DNA from: SZUA-35 sp964351995
GTDB lineage: Bacteria > Actinomycetota > Acidimicrobiia > Acidimicrobiales > SZUA-35
Direction: 5' to 3'
Assembly (NCBI GenBank): GCA_964351995.1
Contig: CAYGQE010000010.1
Span: 62,001 to 126,000 of the forward strand
Length of the DNA stretch: 64,000 bases
In this document: positions 32,473-40,387 of the stretch, one piece after another
How positions within the stretch are numbered: the stretch's first letter is position 1
How the letters are laid out: every line of letters begins with the position of its first letter
The notes under the pieces: generated by a model
Databases searched by the model: none
What the model was told of the DNA's origin: nothing
The model's input: only the letters and a program-made list of their open reading frames with translations
Position numbers and translations under genes: made by a program

Positions 32473-33219
32473 TCAAACCAACAGCAGCAATGCCCCAGCG
32501 ATCAGCGAGACGAGGATGAATCGATCGAAGACTTCCGGTTTCACCACCGTCACGAACCATCGACCTACCAAGATCCCCGGAAAGATCAAAACAGCGAGAG
32601 GTGCCAACGTCAGCGTGAGGTCGACGTCGAACACACCAGCGCTGATGTAGCCGGGCACCTTCATCCAGTTGATCAAGAAGAACAGGGCGGCATTCGTCGC
32701 AACGAAGGGCCGCGGCTCGACCTTCGATGCCAGCAGGTAGACAGCGACGGGAGGCCCTCCGACGTGGGCAACCGTCGAGGTCACCCCAGCGGCCGCGCCG
32801 GCGATGGCAGCCCACGTGGGGCCGGGCGTCCCAAAGGATCGCCATCGACGAATGCTCGGCTCAGCCACTCGGTAGACCACAAAGCTAAAGGTGAAGATCG
32901 CCAGCATGACCTGCAGACCTCGCTCGGAAACCGACTGCAGGAACAGACTGGCCAGGAGGACCCCGAGAGCCGCACCTGGCAAGAGTCGGCGCAGGATCGT
33001 GTCGTCCCAGTGGCCCCGGTGAGCGACGAGGCTCGCCACATCGCCCACCATCAGCATCGGCAACAACACACCGATGGCGACTCGCGTCGGCATCACCGTG
33101 GCCACGAGCAACGTGAGAAGCGGTCCGATCCCACTGAGGCCTCCTTTGGCGAGACCGATCAGTAACGCGGCAGCGGCAACGGCGGCCAAGAGCGTTGGGG
33201 TGATGTCGACCGCTCGCAC
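32473..33219 (-). CDS. TauE/SafE-family membrane transporter
   Basis: A 248-residue polytopic protein with eight or so hydrophobic segments and the duplicated TauE/SafE pattern (LAKGGLSGIGPLLTLLVATV in the first half; VAHVGGPPVAVYLLASKV in the second). Family members export sulfite, sulfonates or other anions. A GTG at 33219 is chosen because TACCGT lies 6 nt upstream; an ATG at 33246 would overlap the promoter of the divergent SDR gene. No sulfur-metabolism gene is adjacent. Confidence 0.82.
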   Translation of the reverse strand: MRAVDITPTLLAAVAAAALLIGLAKGGLSGIGPLLTLLVATVMPTRVAIGVLLPMLMVGDVASLVAHRGHWDDTILRRLLPGAALGVLLASLFLQSVSERGLQVMLAIFTFSFVVYRVAEPSIRRWRSFGTPGPTWAAIAGAAAGVTSTVAHVGGPPVAVYLLASKVEPRPFVATNAALFFLINWMKVPGYISAGVFDVDLTLTLAPLAVLIFPGILVGRWFVTVVKPEVFDRFILVSLIAGALLLLV

Positions 33220-33225
33220 CCAGGC

Positions 33226-33242
33226 ACGGTACGCCCTAGTGT
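33226..33242. promoter_or_regulatory. Back-to-back leaderless promoters (TauE and SDR)
   Basis: TACCGT on the minus strand (33231-33226) lies 6 nt from the TauE GTG at 33219. TAGTGT on the plus strand (33237-33242) lies 6 nt from the SDR ATG at 33249. The two start codons are only 30 bp apart, so both transcripts appear to start at their start codons. Confidence 0.45.
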
Positions 33243-33248
33243 CCATCC

Positions 33249-34064
33249 ATGGAACTCAAAGGCGCCCACGTTCTCGTCACTGGTGGATCTCGAGGAATCG
33301 GAGCCGCTCTCGCTCGTGAATTTGGACGAGCCGGCGCTCGTGTCTCGTTGACAGCAAGAACCACCGAAGCGATCGAGGCGCTGGCGCTCGAACTCGGGGG
33401 CAAAGCCTTCACCGCCGACCTGCTCGATCCCAGCTCAGTCGACTCGTTGATCGAGCGGGTCGAGGCCGATGCAGGTCCGATCGATGTGCTGGTCAACAAC
33501 GCTGGTCTCGAGGGACACGGGTGGTTCCACGAACAAGACACCGACACCGCCCGCAACGTGCTCCGACTCAACCTCGAAGCGCCGACCGTTCTGACCCGCA
33601 ACGTGTTGCCCGGCATGATCGAGCGCGGCCGGGGGCATCTCGTGTTCACCAGCTCATTGGCCGGCACCGGAGGGTTCCCCGGATTGGCCGTCTACGGCGC
33701 CACCAAAGCCGGACTCACCAATCTCGTCGCTGCACTCCGAATGGAACTCGCCGGCACCGGTATCAACACCACGGTCGTTGCCCCCGGGCCCGTCGACACC
33801 GACATGTGGGACGAAATCGAGGGCGACAACGAGCTCGAGCCGATGTTGGCCCGGTTGCGCAAGCTGCAGCTGATTCCCACCAAGAGCCCGGAGATGTTGG
33901 CGAAGAAGTCGATCGCCGCGATCAAGTCCGACCGACGTCACGTTCGAGTGCCTCGTCGGCTGGCGTCCAACCATTGGCTCCGCGAAGCCCCGACCCGGCT
34001 CACCGAGACACTCATTGCTGGCGTACCGGTTGGTGTGGCTGCTTCGAAGCGAAAGCGAACGTGA
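33249..34064 (+). CDS. Short-chain dehydrogenase/reductase
   Basis: A 271-residue classical SDR: TGGSRGIGAAL, NNAG (VLVNNAGLEG), catalytic Ser (FTSSLAG) and YGATK. The C-terminus (VRVPRRLASNHWLREAPTRL) is extended and basic, as in fatty-acid or lipid-related SDRs. The stop overlaps the CoA-transferase start (GTGA), so the two probably act in one acyl-CoA or lipid pathway. Confidence 0.88.
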   Translation: MELKGAHVLVTGGSRGIGAALAREFGRAGARVSLTARTTEAIEALALELGGKAFTADLLDPSSVDSLIERVEADAGPIDVLVNNAGLEGHGWFHEQDTDTARNVLRLNLEAPTVLTRNVLPGMIERGRGHLVFTSSLAGTGGFPGLAVYGATKAGLTNLVAALRMELAGTGINTTVVAPGPVDTDMWDEIEGDNELEPMLARLRKLQLIPTKSPEMLAKKSIAAIKSDRRHVRVPRRLASNHWLREAPTRLTETLIAGVPVGVAASKRKRT

Positions 34065-35511
34065 GCGTTCCCGCTGCGATCGTTCACCAACTCGAACACA
34101 TCGACCAGCTGGTTCCCGGACCTCCGCTGGCCATCGACACCCTCGCGCTGACCGGCACATCTTCGTTTGCGTCGGCCTTCGATGTCACCACTGCTGCGCT
34201 TGCTTCCGCGGCGGCGTCGAACCTCGCGTTCGGGGCCACGTCGCTCGATCGCAATCGAGTGACGACGATGATGACCGGGCACGTCGAGATCGATGGTGCT
34301 CCTCTTCCCAAGTGGTCGCACCTCTCCGGCTACTACCGCACGACTGACGGACGGGCCCTCCAACTGCACTGCAATTTCCCTCATCACGCTGATGGGATCG
34401 TGGCGTTGCTGGGGTGCGACGCCACTCGACATGCCGTGCAAGAGGCGATCCTCGACCAGGACCCCATCGAGTTCGAACAACGAGCGATCGACGCCGGAAT
34501 GATTGCCGCTCGGCTACGAACGATGGATGAATGGGCGGAACATCCGCATGCGCAAGCCACGGCTGATCTGCCATTGATCTCCGTCGAGCGCATCGGAGAG
34601 GGAGCGCCTCGCTCGTCCGAGGGAGCGCTGCGAGTACTGGACTGTTCGCGCGTGCTCGCTGGCCCCGTTGCTGGTCAGGCGCTTGCAGCGTTCGGCGCTG
34701 ACGTTCTCAGAGTCGGCGGAGCGCGCCTGCCAACGGTCAAGGTCGCGCTGCTCGCGACGGGTTTCAACAAGCGCAATACATTCGTCGACCTCGACACCAT
34801 CGATGGCCGCGCCACGTTCGGCGACCTCCTCGATGGGGCCGACATCTGGATCGATGCGTACCGGCCTGGCTCATTCGCCAATCGAGGCTTCGCTCAGGGC
34901 AGCCCCGGCAGTGTCACGGTGCAGATCTCGGCGTTCGACTGGTCTGGCCCGTGGGCTGGACGCCGCGGGTTCGACTCCATCGTGCAATCCACGACGGGCA
35001 TCGTCGATGCTGGAAGCACAGCGGCGGGCGCCACCGAGCCGGTGCCGCTGCCCGTGCAACTGCTGGACTACGCCACCGGATTGTTGGCGAGCTACGCCGC
35101 CAAGAAGGTCTCCACTCATCAACGCGAGGTCGGCGGCACATGGCTGGTTCGGCTCTCCCTGCTACGAACTCGAAACTGGCTCGTCTCCCTCGGAGGCCCG
35201 ACGCCGTTCGAACCGGTGGCCGCCACACCCGACCCCGCGTCACTGCACACCGTCCACACCGACTTCGGTCAACTGTCCGCTCCGCTCCCCATCGGAGGCC
35301 TGCCCGGCACCGCACCCCAACCACCCGGCTCCGCCTCGGCAGCATGGCATTCNNNNNNNNNNNNNNNNNNNNNNNNNNNNNNNNNNNNNNNNNNNNNNNN
35401 NNNNNNNNNNNNNNNNNNNNNNNNNNNNNNNNNNNNNNNNNNNNNNNNNNNNGCCTGCCCGGCACCGCACCCCAACCACCCGGCTCCGCCTCGGCAGCAT
35501 GGCATTCATGA
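34061..35511 (+). CDS. Class III (CaiB/BaiF-type) CoA-transferase, permuted, interrupted by gap
   Basis: GTG start overlapping the SDR stop. The segment before the gap (34061-35352) encodes about 430 residues. The N-terminal 180 residues look like the usual C-terminal part of the family (YYRTTDGRALQLHCNFPHH; RLRTMDEWAEHPHAQA), and the canonical N-terminal half follows (VLDCSRVLAGPVAGQALAAF; ADIWIDAYRPGSFANRGF; VQISAFDWSGPWAGRRGFDS). This permuted order is known in a subset of COG1804 proteins. If the 55-bp duplicated flank is collapsed, the frame ends at TGA 35509-35511 after a short Pro/Ala tail, giving about 431 residues. It moves CoA between acids; substrate unknown. Confidence 0.78.
35298..35507. 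repeat. Scaffold gap flanked by identical 55-bp copies
   Basis: 35298-35352 and 35453-35507 are identical (start GCCTGCCCGGCACCGCACCC) and flank exactly 100 N (35353-35452). This looks like two contigs that overlap by 55 bp, not real duplicated DNA. Coordinates after the gap are arbitrary with respect to it. Confidence 0.85.
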
Positions 35512-35554
35512 ACAGAGCGGCATTCGTGAGCAGAGCGGCATTTGTGAGCAGCGT
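35501..35554. repeat. 18-bp tandem repeat, three copies
   Basis: GGCATTCATGAACAGAGC, GGCATTCGTGAGCAGAGC and GGCATTTGTGAGCAGCGT follow one another between the CoA-transferase stop and the kinase stop. The contig left of the gap ends at the first seven bases of this repeat, so the array may be longer in the genome and may have caused the assembly break. Confidence 0.75.
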
Positions 35555-36574
35555 TCAGAGAATCTGATCAGCGGGAATCGACCAGCAGAGTCGAGTGCCC
35601 CCCTCGCGAGCCGCTTCCACCGTGAACGCGCCTCCGTACGCCTCGGCCCGTTGCTGCATGTTCGCCAAACCGGACGACCGCACCGCTTCCGGATCGAAGC
35701 CGGTGCCGTTGTCGATCACCTCGACCACCAGAGCCTCATCGAGTCGTACCGATACCGAGACTGCGGTTGCACCCGCGTGTCGGCCTGCGTTGCTGAGCGA
35801 CTCTCGAACCACCGACATCACGTGATGCTTGAGTGTTTCGTCGACCACCGAGTCGAGTGATCCGGCGAGCGAAATGTCAGGAACGAAACCAAGACTGGGC
35901 TCGACCTCATCGGCAAGGGCCAGGATCATTGATCGGAGTCGGACGACTTCATCGCTCTGTTCGCGGAGCCCATAGATGGTGGTCCGGATGTCGAGGATGA
36001 TCTCATCCAATGCATCAACGCTCGACGACACCCGCTCGGCCAAATCTGCGTCCTCGATTCGTGAGGGCAGGCCCTGCAGACCGAGACCGAGCGCAAACAG
36101 TCGCTGGATCACCGAGTCGTGGAGGTCGCTAGCGATCCGATCGTGATCCTCGGCAATGGCCCGGCGACGAGTGGCGTCGGCAATCGCCTCTTCATGAGCC
36201 ACTCGAGTGGTGAGATCCCGCACGGCGGCAAAGGTCACCAGACCACTTGCTGTTTCGACGGGGGCGAGGCTGATGTTCACCGGAAACGTCGTGCCGTCGT
36301 TGCGAAGACCCTCCAAATTGCGAGACGCCATCGGGCGGGCCTGGGGCGAGTCGTTGTAGCCGCTGCGGTGAATGACGTGTGCCGATCGGTGTTCTCGGGG
36401 AAGCAGATCTTCGATCACACGCCCAACGATCTCCCCCGCTGCGTAGGCGAACTGTGTGTCGAGGGCAGCGTTCGTGGCGAGGACCACACCATCGATGTCG
36501 ACGAGCAGCAACCCATCGACCGAGGCTTCCCACAGTGCTTGGGTCTCGAGATGAGCAATCGGGTCGTCGAACAT
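35555..36574 (-). CDS. PAS-domain sensor histidine kinase, DevS/DosS-like
   Basis: A 339-residue soluble kinase. An N-terminal PAS domain (about 8-125; DGLLLVDIDGVVLATNAALD) precedes a HisKA_3 dimerisation helix with His152 in DRIASDLHDSVIQRLFALGL, as in mycobacterial DevS/DosT. An intact HATPase follows: N-box RESLSNAGRHA, DNGTGF, and GLANMQQRAEAYGG. No GAF or heme domain is visible, so the signal is unknown. ATG 36574 is preferred because TATCCT lies 8 nt upstream. Divergent from the response-regulator gene. Confidence 0.88.
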   Translation of the reverse strand: MFDDPIAHLETQALWEASVDGLLLVDIDGVVLATNAALDTQFAYAAGEIVGRVIEDLLPREHRSAHVIHRSGYNDSPQARPMASRNLEGLRNDGTTFPVNISLAPVETASGLVTFAAVRDLTTRVAHEEAIADATRRRAIAEDHDRIASDLHDSVIQRLFALGLGLQGLPSRIEDADLAERVSSSVDALDEIILDIRTTIYGLREQSDEVVRLRSMILALADEVEPSLGFVPDISLAGSLDSVVDETLKHHVMSVVRESLSNAGRHAGATAVSVSVRLDEALVVEVIDNGTGFDPEAVRSSGLANMQQRAEAYGGAFTVEAAREGGTRLCWSIPADQIL

Positions 36575-36582
36575 CGGCACTG

Positions 36583-36588
36583 AGGATA
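36583..36588 (-). promoter_or_regulatory. Leaderless-type -10 box (TATCCT) for the PAS kinase
   Basis: TATCCT on the minus strand with 8 nt to the ATG at 36574. Confidence 0.4.
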
Positions 36589-36670
36589 GGACGGCTCGTC
36601 GCTTCAGGCGCAGACCTCCGGCCGGAGCAATGAGGTCGAAGGTCTCCGAAAGGGGATCCCGAATGAATGC

Positions 36671-36684
36671 AGGACCAAAGGCCC
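36671..36684. promoter_or_regulatory. DosR-like box AGGACCAAAGGCCC
   Basis: It matches 11 of 14 positions of the mycobacterial DosR core GGGACTWWAGTCCC. It lies between the divergent kinase and response-regulator genes, about 80-95 bp from each start, a sensible place for autoregulation. The match is imperfect. Confidence 0.35.
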
Positions 36685-36762
36685 TATTGGATCCTTGGTC
36701 ATCGCCGCACCATGACGCCTTGCAGCAGTTCCAGCTGTAATCCGACGCTGGAGTCGTGTGAC

Positions 36763-37446
36763 ATGACCGCTTCGAAATCCATCTCTGTCTTCCTCCTGGA
36801 CGATCACGACATGGTCAGGAAGAGCGTTGCCGGTCTGCTCGATGCCGAACCCGACATCGAAGTCGTTGGCCAGTCGGCAACAGCAGCGGGAGCACTTCCC
36901 GCCGTTGCATCATCACATCCGCGTGTTGCCGTGCTCGACGTTCGGCTCCAGGACGGCAATGGCATCGAGGTCTGTCGCGAGATTCGTTCGACCCACCCCG
37001 AGGTGCGTTGCCTCATGCTCACGTCGTTCTCCGACGACCGGGCGATCGTCGATGCGGCGCTCGCTGGCGCCGACGGCGTCATTCTCAAGCAGATTCGAGA
37101 CAACGACATCGTGCGGAGCATCCGAGACGTGGCCTCCGGCATGACGCTTCTCGATGATGCAACGGTGAGTGCATCCATGCAGCGACTCCTCGCCGCCGAG
37201 GCACACTCGATTGCCTCCCTGACCACCAGGGAGAGCAAGATCTTCGATCTGATCGGCCGAGGGCGCACCAACGCAGAGATCGCAGATGCGATGGATGCAG
37301 GGCTGGGTGTCGTGCGCGAGGAGATCGCGGTGATGCTGCGCAAGCTCGGGATGGTTCGTCGAACCGAAGCTTCCGGAGCCTTCCGACGGCGCCGCCACCC
37401 CGACAGCGAGACCAACGGCACACCGGTGCAGGACCTTCGGCACTGA
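36763..37446 (+). CDS. NarL/LuxR response regulator, DevR/DosR-like
   Basis: A 227-residue response regulator. Receiver domain with D13/D14 (FLLDDHDMVRKS), phospho-acceptor D59 (VAVLDVRLQDGNGIEVC), T87 and K109. The receiver and linker read strikingly like mycobacterial DevR (VVG near 35, DGNGIE, LLDD near 135). The LuxR helix-turn-helix (LTTRESKIFDLIGRGRTNAE, about 153-215) keeps the scaffold and the KLGM end, but the recognition helix reads GLGVVREEIAVML where DevR has AEKTVKNYVSRLL, so base contacts differ. GGAG precedes the ATG at 10 nt. The neighbouring kinase(s) are the likely partners. Confidence 0.9.
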   Translation: MTASKSISVFLLDDHDMVRKSVAGLLDAEPDIEVVGQSATAAGALPAVASSHPRVAVLDVRLQDGNGIEVCREIRSTHPEVRCLMLTSFSDDRAIVDAALAGADGVILKQIRDNDIVRSIRDVASGMTLLDDATVSASMQRLLAAEAHSIASLTTRESKIFDLIGRGRTNAEIADAMDAGLGVVREEIAVMLRKLGMVRRTEASGAFRRRRHPDSETNGTPVQDLRH

Positions 37447-37492
37447 ATGAAGCCGAGGCGCTACGTCACCATGAACCCATTGGAGGTGTGAC

Positions 37493-38482
37493 GTGACATT
37501 CCTGTCCAGCACCGATCTTTGGAATCTCTCACCGGATGGCTTTCTCCTCGTCGACAAAGACGGTGCCATTCGTTCGATCAACAAAGCTGCGGTCTCGATG
37601 TTTGGCATCGACGACGATGTCGGCTCGATTCTCGGGGAGCCCATCGAACACCTCCTACCGATCGAGACCCGTGAGGGTCACGTCGCCCTTCGGGATGGCT
37701 ACTTCGAACAACCGGAGTCCCGAGCGATGGGGAACGCCCGCAACTTGTCTGCCCAGGACCTCAACGGCAACACCTTCCCGGTGATGGTTGCGCTCACGCC
37801 GCTGCATATCAAAGATGAGGGGTTTGTCTTCGCCGCCGTTCGCGACCTCACCGAACGAGTCGAGGGCGAGCAGATGCTGGCCAACGCCAATCGACGCCGA
37901 GCCCTCGCCGAGGACAGCGATCGCATTGCCACCGAGCTCCACGACAACGTCGTCCAACGACTCTTCGTCCTCGGGCTCGACCTCCATCAGCTTTCGTCGA
38001 GGATCGAAGAACCAGCCGCCAAGGAGCGCCTCGACAAGGCAGTCGACACCGTCGACGACACCATCAGGCAGATTCGGAACACAATCTTCGCTCTGACGTC
38101 ACCGAGAGCTCCCTCGGTGAGCCTGCGTCGCGATGTCGAGGAGATCGCCATCCAACTCGAACAGCGACGAGGCATCCCAGCTGACCTCCGCTTCCGCGGT
38201 GCCATCGATGCGCTCGACCCCCAGGTCTACGGCGTACCCATCCGCACAGTCCTGAATCGCACACTCGACCTCATCGCCGCCGAGGCGGCAACCGAGACAG
38301 TGACGATCACCGTGCAGGCGAGCGATGTGCTGCAGATCGAAATCGAGGCCATCGGCGACGATCCGCCCGAGACCATCTTTCTCGACGACCTGCGAGACGT
38401 GTGGGTCGCCAGCGGTCCGGCCGATCTCGAGATCGAGCACGCCGACAGCACGACGAAGGTGCTTTGGTCCGTCGCTCTGTGA
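37493..38482 (+). CDS. PAS/HisKA_3 kinase paralogue with decayed ATPase domain
   Basis: A 329-residue paralogue of the kinase at 35555. The PAS domain (PDGFLLVDKDGAIRSINKA) and dimerisation helix with His150 (DRIATELHDNVVQRLFVLGL) are well kept. The catalytic domain is not: the N-box position reads NRTLDLIAAEAATET, DxGxG is replaced by EAIGDDPPE, and no glycine-rich G-box is seen. It probably cannot bind ATP, but could dimerise with the intact kinase, be phosphorylated in trans, or act as phosphatase or sensor. GGAGG lies 6 nt before the GTG start. It follows the regulator by 46 bp. Confidence 0.85.
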   Translation: MTFLSSTDLWNLSPDGFLLVDKDGAIRSINKAAVSMFGIDDDVGSILGEPIEHLLPIETREGHVALRDGYFEQPESRAMGNARNLSAQDLNGNTFPVMVALTPLHIKDEGFVFAAVRDLTERVEGEQMLANANRRRALAEDSDRIATELHDNVVQRLFVLGLDLHQLSSRIEEPAAKERLDKAVDTVDDTIRQIRNTIFALTSPRAPSVSLRRDVEEIAIQLEQRRGIPADLRFRGAIDALDPQVYGVPIRTVLNRTLDLIAAEAATETVTITVQASDVLQIEIEAIGDDPPETIFLDDLRDVWVASGPADLEIEHADSTTKVLWSVAL

Positions 38483-38504
38483 GCAAACCTCCACAAGCAC
38501 CCCG

Positions 38505-38960
38505 TCACCGCTGTTCGACCACGACGGTTCCCTCGATCGATACTCCAGAGGCGAACTCGAGTGTCACGCTCACTCGATCGCCTTCGATCAGCGGCGAGTC
38601 GGTGCCCAGGCACATGAGATGGAAGCCGTTGGGCTGCATGGCGATCGCTCCGCCTGCCTCGATCATCAGACCGAACTCGTCGACGTCGTTCATCGACATG
38701 ACGCCGTCGTCGATGTTGGTTTCGTGGACGCGCATCTCTGAACATCGCTCCGATCTGACGCTGACGAGTTGCATCGCTTGATCGGTGTTGTTCTCGATTG
38801 TTCCGTACATCGCTGCCACGTTCGAGACAACCGGCATTGGCCGACTCCATGCGTCCACGAGTCGAACATCTCTGTCTGCTGTCCCGCAAGCAAACCCCGC
38901 CACGGTGAGCAGGAAGGCGAGCAGAGCAGGGACACGCAACTCACGAGTCGAGGAGTTCAC
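38505..38960 (-). CDS. PCu(A)C-type copper chaperone, probable lipoprotein
   Basis: A 151-residue protein with a signal peptide (ELRVPALLAFLLTVAGFACG, a relaxed lipobox ending in Cys) and the DUF461/PCu(A)C fold: AAMYGTIENNTDQAMQLVSV, the copper ligands in EMRVHETNIDDGVMSM and NGFHLMCLG. Such proteins carry Cu(I) outside the membrane to SCO1 and the CuA site of cytochrome oxidase. The GTG at 38960 overlaps the SCO1 stop by about 20 bp, and the longer open frame upstream is a shadow. Last gene of the copper operon next to the oxidase island. Confidence 0.85.
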   Translation of the reverse strand: MNSSTRELRVPALLAFLLTVAGFACGTADRDVRLVDAWSRPMPVVSNVAAMYGTIENNTDQAMQLVSVRSERCSEMRVHETNIDDGVMSMNDVDEFGLMIEAGGAIAMQPNGFHLMCLGTDSPLIEGDRVSVTLEFASGVSIEGTVVVEQR

Positions 38961-39651
38961 GAACGTCCGCGCCGAAGGCGTTGGGATCGACATCGGGCCC
39001 CCACACGACCCGCAAATGGCCATCAGGTCCGATGCCGAGAAGGCTGGCAGTGTGGTCGACGGTGTAGCTCCCATCGGCCTCAGGTTCGCTGAACGCGTAG
39101 TAGATGCCGTATTGCGCCGCCGCCCGATCGATGGCCTCGGCGGCGCCGCCAAGTGCCAAGAAGTCATCGTCGAAGAACTCGACGTAGCTCTGCAGGGTGC
39201 CGAGCGGATCGCGCTCGGGGTCGACAGAGACCATGATCACGTGGACCCGCTCCCGGTCCTGCTCGGACAACTCCTCACGCAACCTGGCAGCGGTGGACAA
39301 CGTCGTCGGGCACACGTCGGGACAGTTCGTGTACCCGAAGTACATCAGCACCACGTCACCCTCGAAGGTCGCCATGTCCATGGGTTCACCGTTGCCGAGC
39401 ACCAATCCGTCCATCTCCGGCGATGGCGTCGGCGACTGCAGAACGGTCCCGGCATAGAGGTGGGGCTGCAGCAGCCCGACACCGAGGCGGGCCACGATGA
39501 GGCCGGCAAACACCGCCGTCCCGATCAGTGCCGCCAGCCGAGCCCATTGCCAATGCGAGCGGCGGGACCGCCGAGGCGCGTGGTTCTCGCTCGGTTTGGT
39601 CTGGTCCGGATCGTCCTGCGTCGATGCGTTGCGTGGAAGAGCGGTGGTCAT
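38941..39651 (-). CDS. SCO1/SenC-family copper-insertion protein
   Basis: A 236-residue membrane-anchored thioredoxin-fold protein. A basic N-terminus and one helix (LAALIGTAVFAGLIVARLGV) precede the SCO domain with the CxxxC copper/thiol motif in YTNCPDVCPTTL, the SVDPERDPLGTL motif and the conserved His in TVDHTASLLGIG. It delivers copper to, or reduces, the CuA site of oxidase subunit II, encoded about 5 kb away. Second of three genes in the copper operon. Confidence 0.92.
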   Translation of the reverse strand: MTTALPRNASTQDDPDQTKPSENHAPRRSRRSHWQWARLAALIGTAVFAGLIVARLGVGLLQPHLYAGTVLQSPTPSPEMDGLVLGNGEPMDMATFEGDVVLMYFGYTNCPDVCPTTLSTAARLREELSEQDRERVHVIMVSVDPERDPLGTLQSYVEFFDDDFLALGGAAEAIDRAAAQYGIYYAFSEPEADGSYTVDHTASLLGIGPDGHLRVVWGPDVDPNAFGADVRELLDS

Positions 39652-39670
39652 GGCGACGTCCTGTTCAGAT

Positions 39671-40342
39671 TCACGGGTAGCAGAGAAAGAGGTGGGCGGC
39701 TTCGTAGGCAATGGCCGTCGTCCCATTGCGGTATCGCAGCTCATCGCCGAGCACACCAACGTGACGGGTGAGCTTGTCGGCGGTATCGCCAAGGGTCTCG
39801 TAGCGATAGTCGCCCCTCACCACGCCGAGCCCGTCGACCAGGACGAAGCCCGGGTCGAACTCTGTCGCAGACGCGGTCTGATAGGACCGACGGAATCCGG
39901 CCCCGACCACGTTCTGGAGCTCGCGCTCGGTACCACCGACCCAGCGCCAGACATCACCGTCGGCGCCGGCGCTCTCGGCTGCGGTTGCGAGTGACTCGGC
40001 CGAACCGTCTTCGGGCAACGCATCGAGGGCAATCGTCACCAGACGGAAGTCGACCTCGCCGAGATCGACCTCGGCCGCGACGCCGTCACGAACCTCGGCC
40101 ATGATCTGATCGATGTTGGCGCACGCTTCGCCGCAGTCTGTTCTGGAAAACGTGTAGAGCGTGATCTCACCGCGTGTGTCTTCGCTGGTGACGAGCGACC
40201 CATCGTCGCTGGTTAGTGCGTAGCCGGGAGCCAAGCGGATGCGCGGGAGGACCTGGATGGGTTCGAAGATGGCAAAGGCCAGAGCAGCGCCGATGAACAA
40301 GGCGAAGACAACACCACCAGCCTTCAGCCATCGAGGCAGCAC
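39671..40342 (-). CDS. SCO1-like thioredoxin-fold protein
   Basis: A 223-residue membrane-anchored protein (helix GGVVFALFIGAALAFAIFEP) with a divergent SCO-type domain: FSRTDCGEACANIDQIM retains the CxxxC spacing, and VDFRLVTIALDALPEDG and FDPGFVLVDGLGVVRGDY match the later strands. The conserved His of canonical SCO proteins is not evident. It probably assists oxidase copper assembly. The start is uncertain: the GTG at 40342 precedes the anchor, and no other good start exists close by. First gene of the operon with SCO1 and PCu(A)C. Confidence 0.75.
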   Translation of the reverse strand: MLPRWLKAGGVVFALFIGAALAFAIFEPIQVLPRIRLAPGYALTSDDGSLVTSEDTRGEITLYTFSRTDCGEACANIDQIMAEVRDGVAAEVDLGEVDFRLVTIALDALPEDGSAESLATAAESAGADGDVWRWVGGTERELQNVVGAGFRRSYQTASATEFDPGFVLVDGLGVVRGDYRYETLGDTADKLTRHVGVLGDELRYRNGTTAIAYEAAHLFLCYP

Positions 40343-40374
40343 CAACCGTTCATCAACTGGATCTCGGAGGTCTC

Positions 40375-40380
40375 TAGGAT
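40375..40380 (+). promoter_or_regulatory. Leaderless-type -10 box (TAGGAT)
   Basis: TAGGAT with 7 nt to the ATG at 40388. Confidence 0.4.
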
Positions 40381-40387
40381 CGTTGGC

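Noticed and set aside
34914..35511. Frames crossing the N-run
   Set aside because: Translations through N are artefacts of the scaffold gap.
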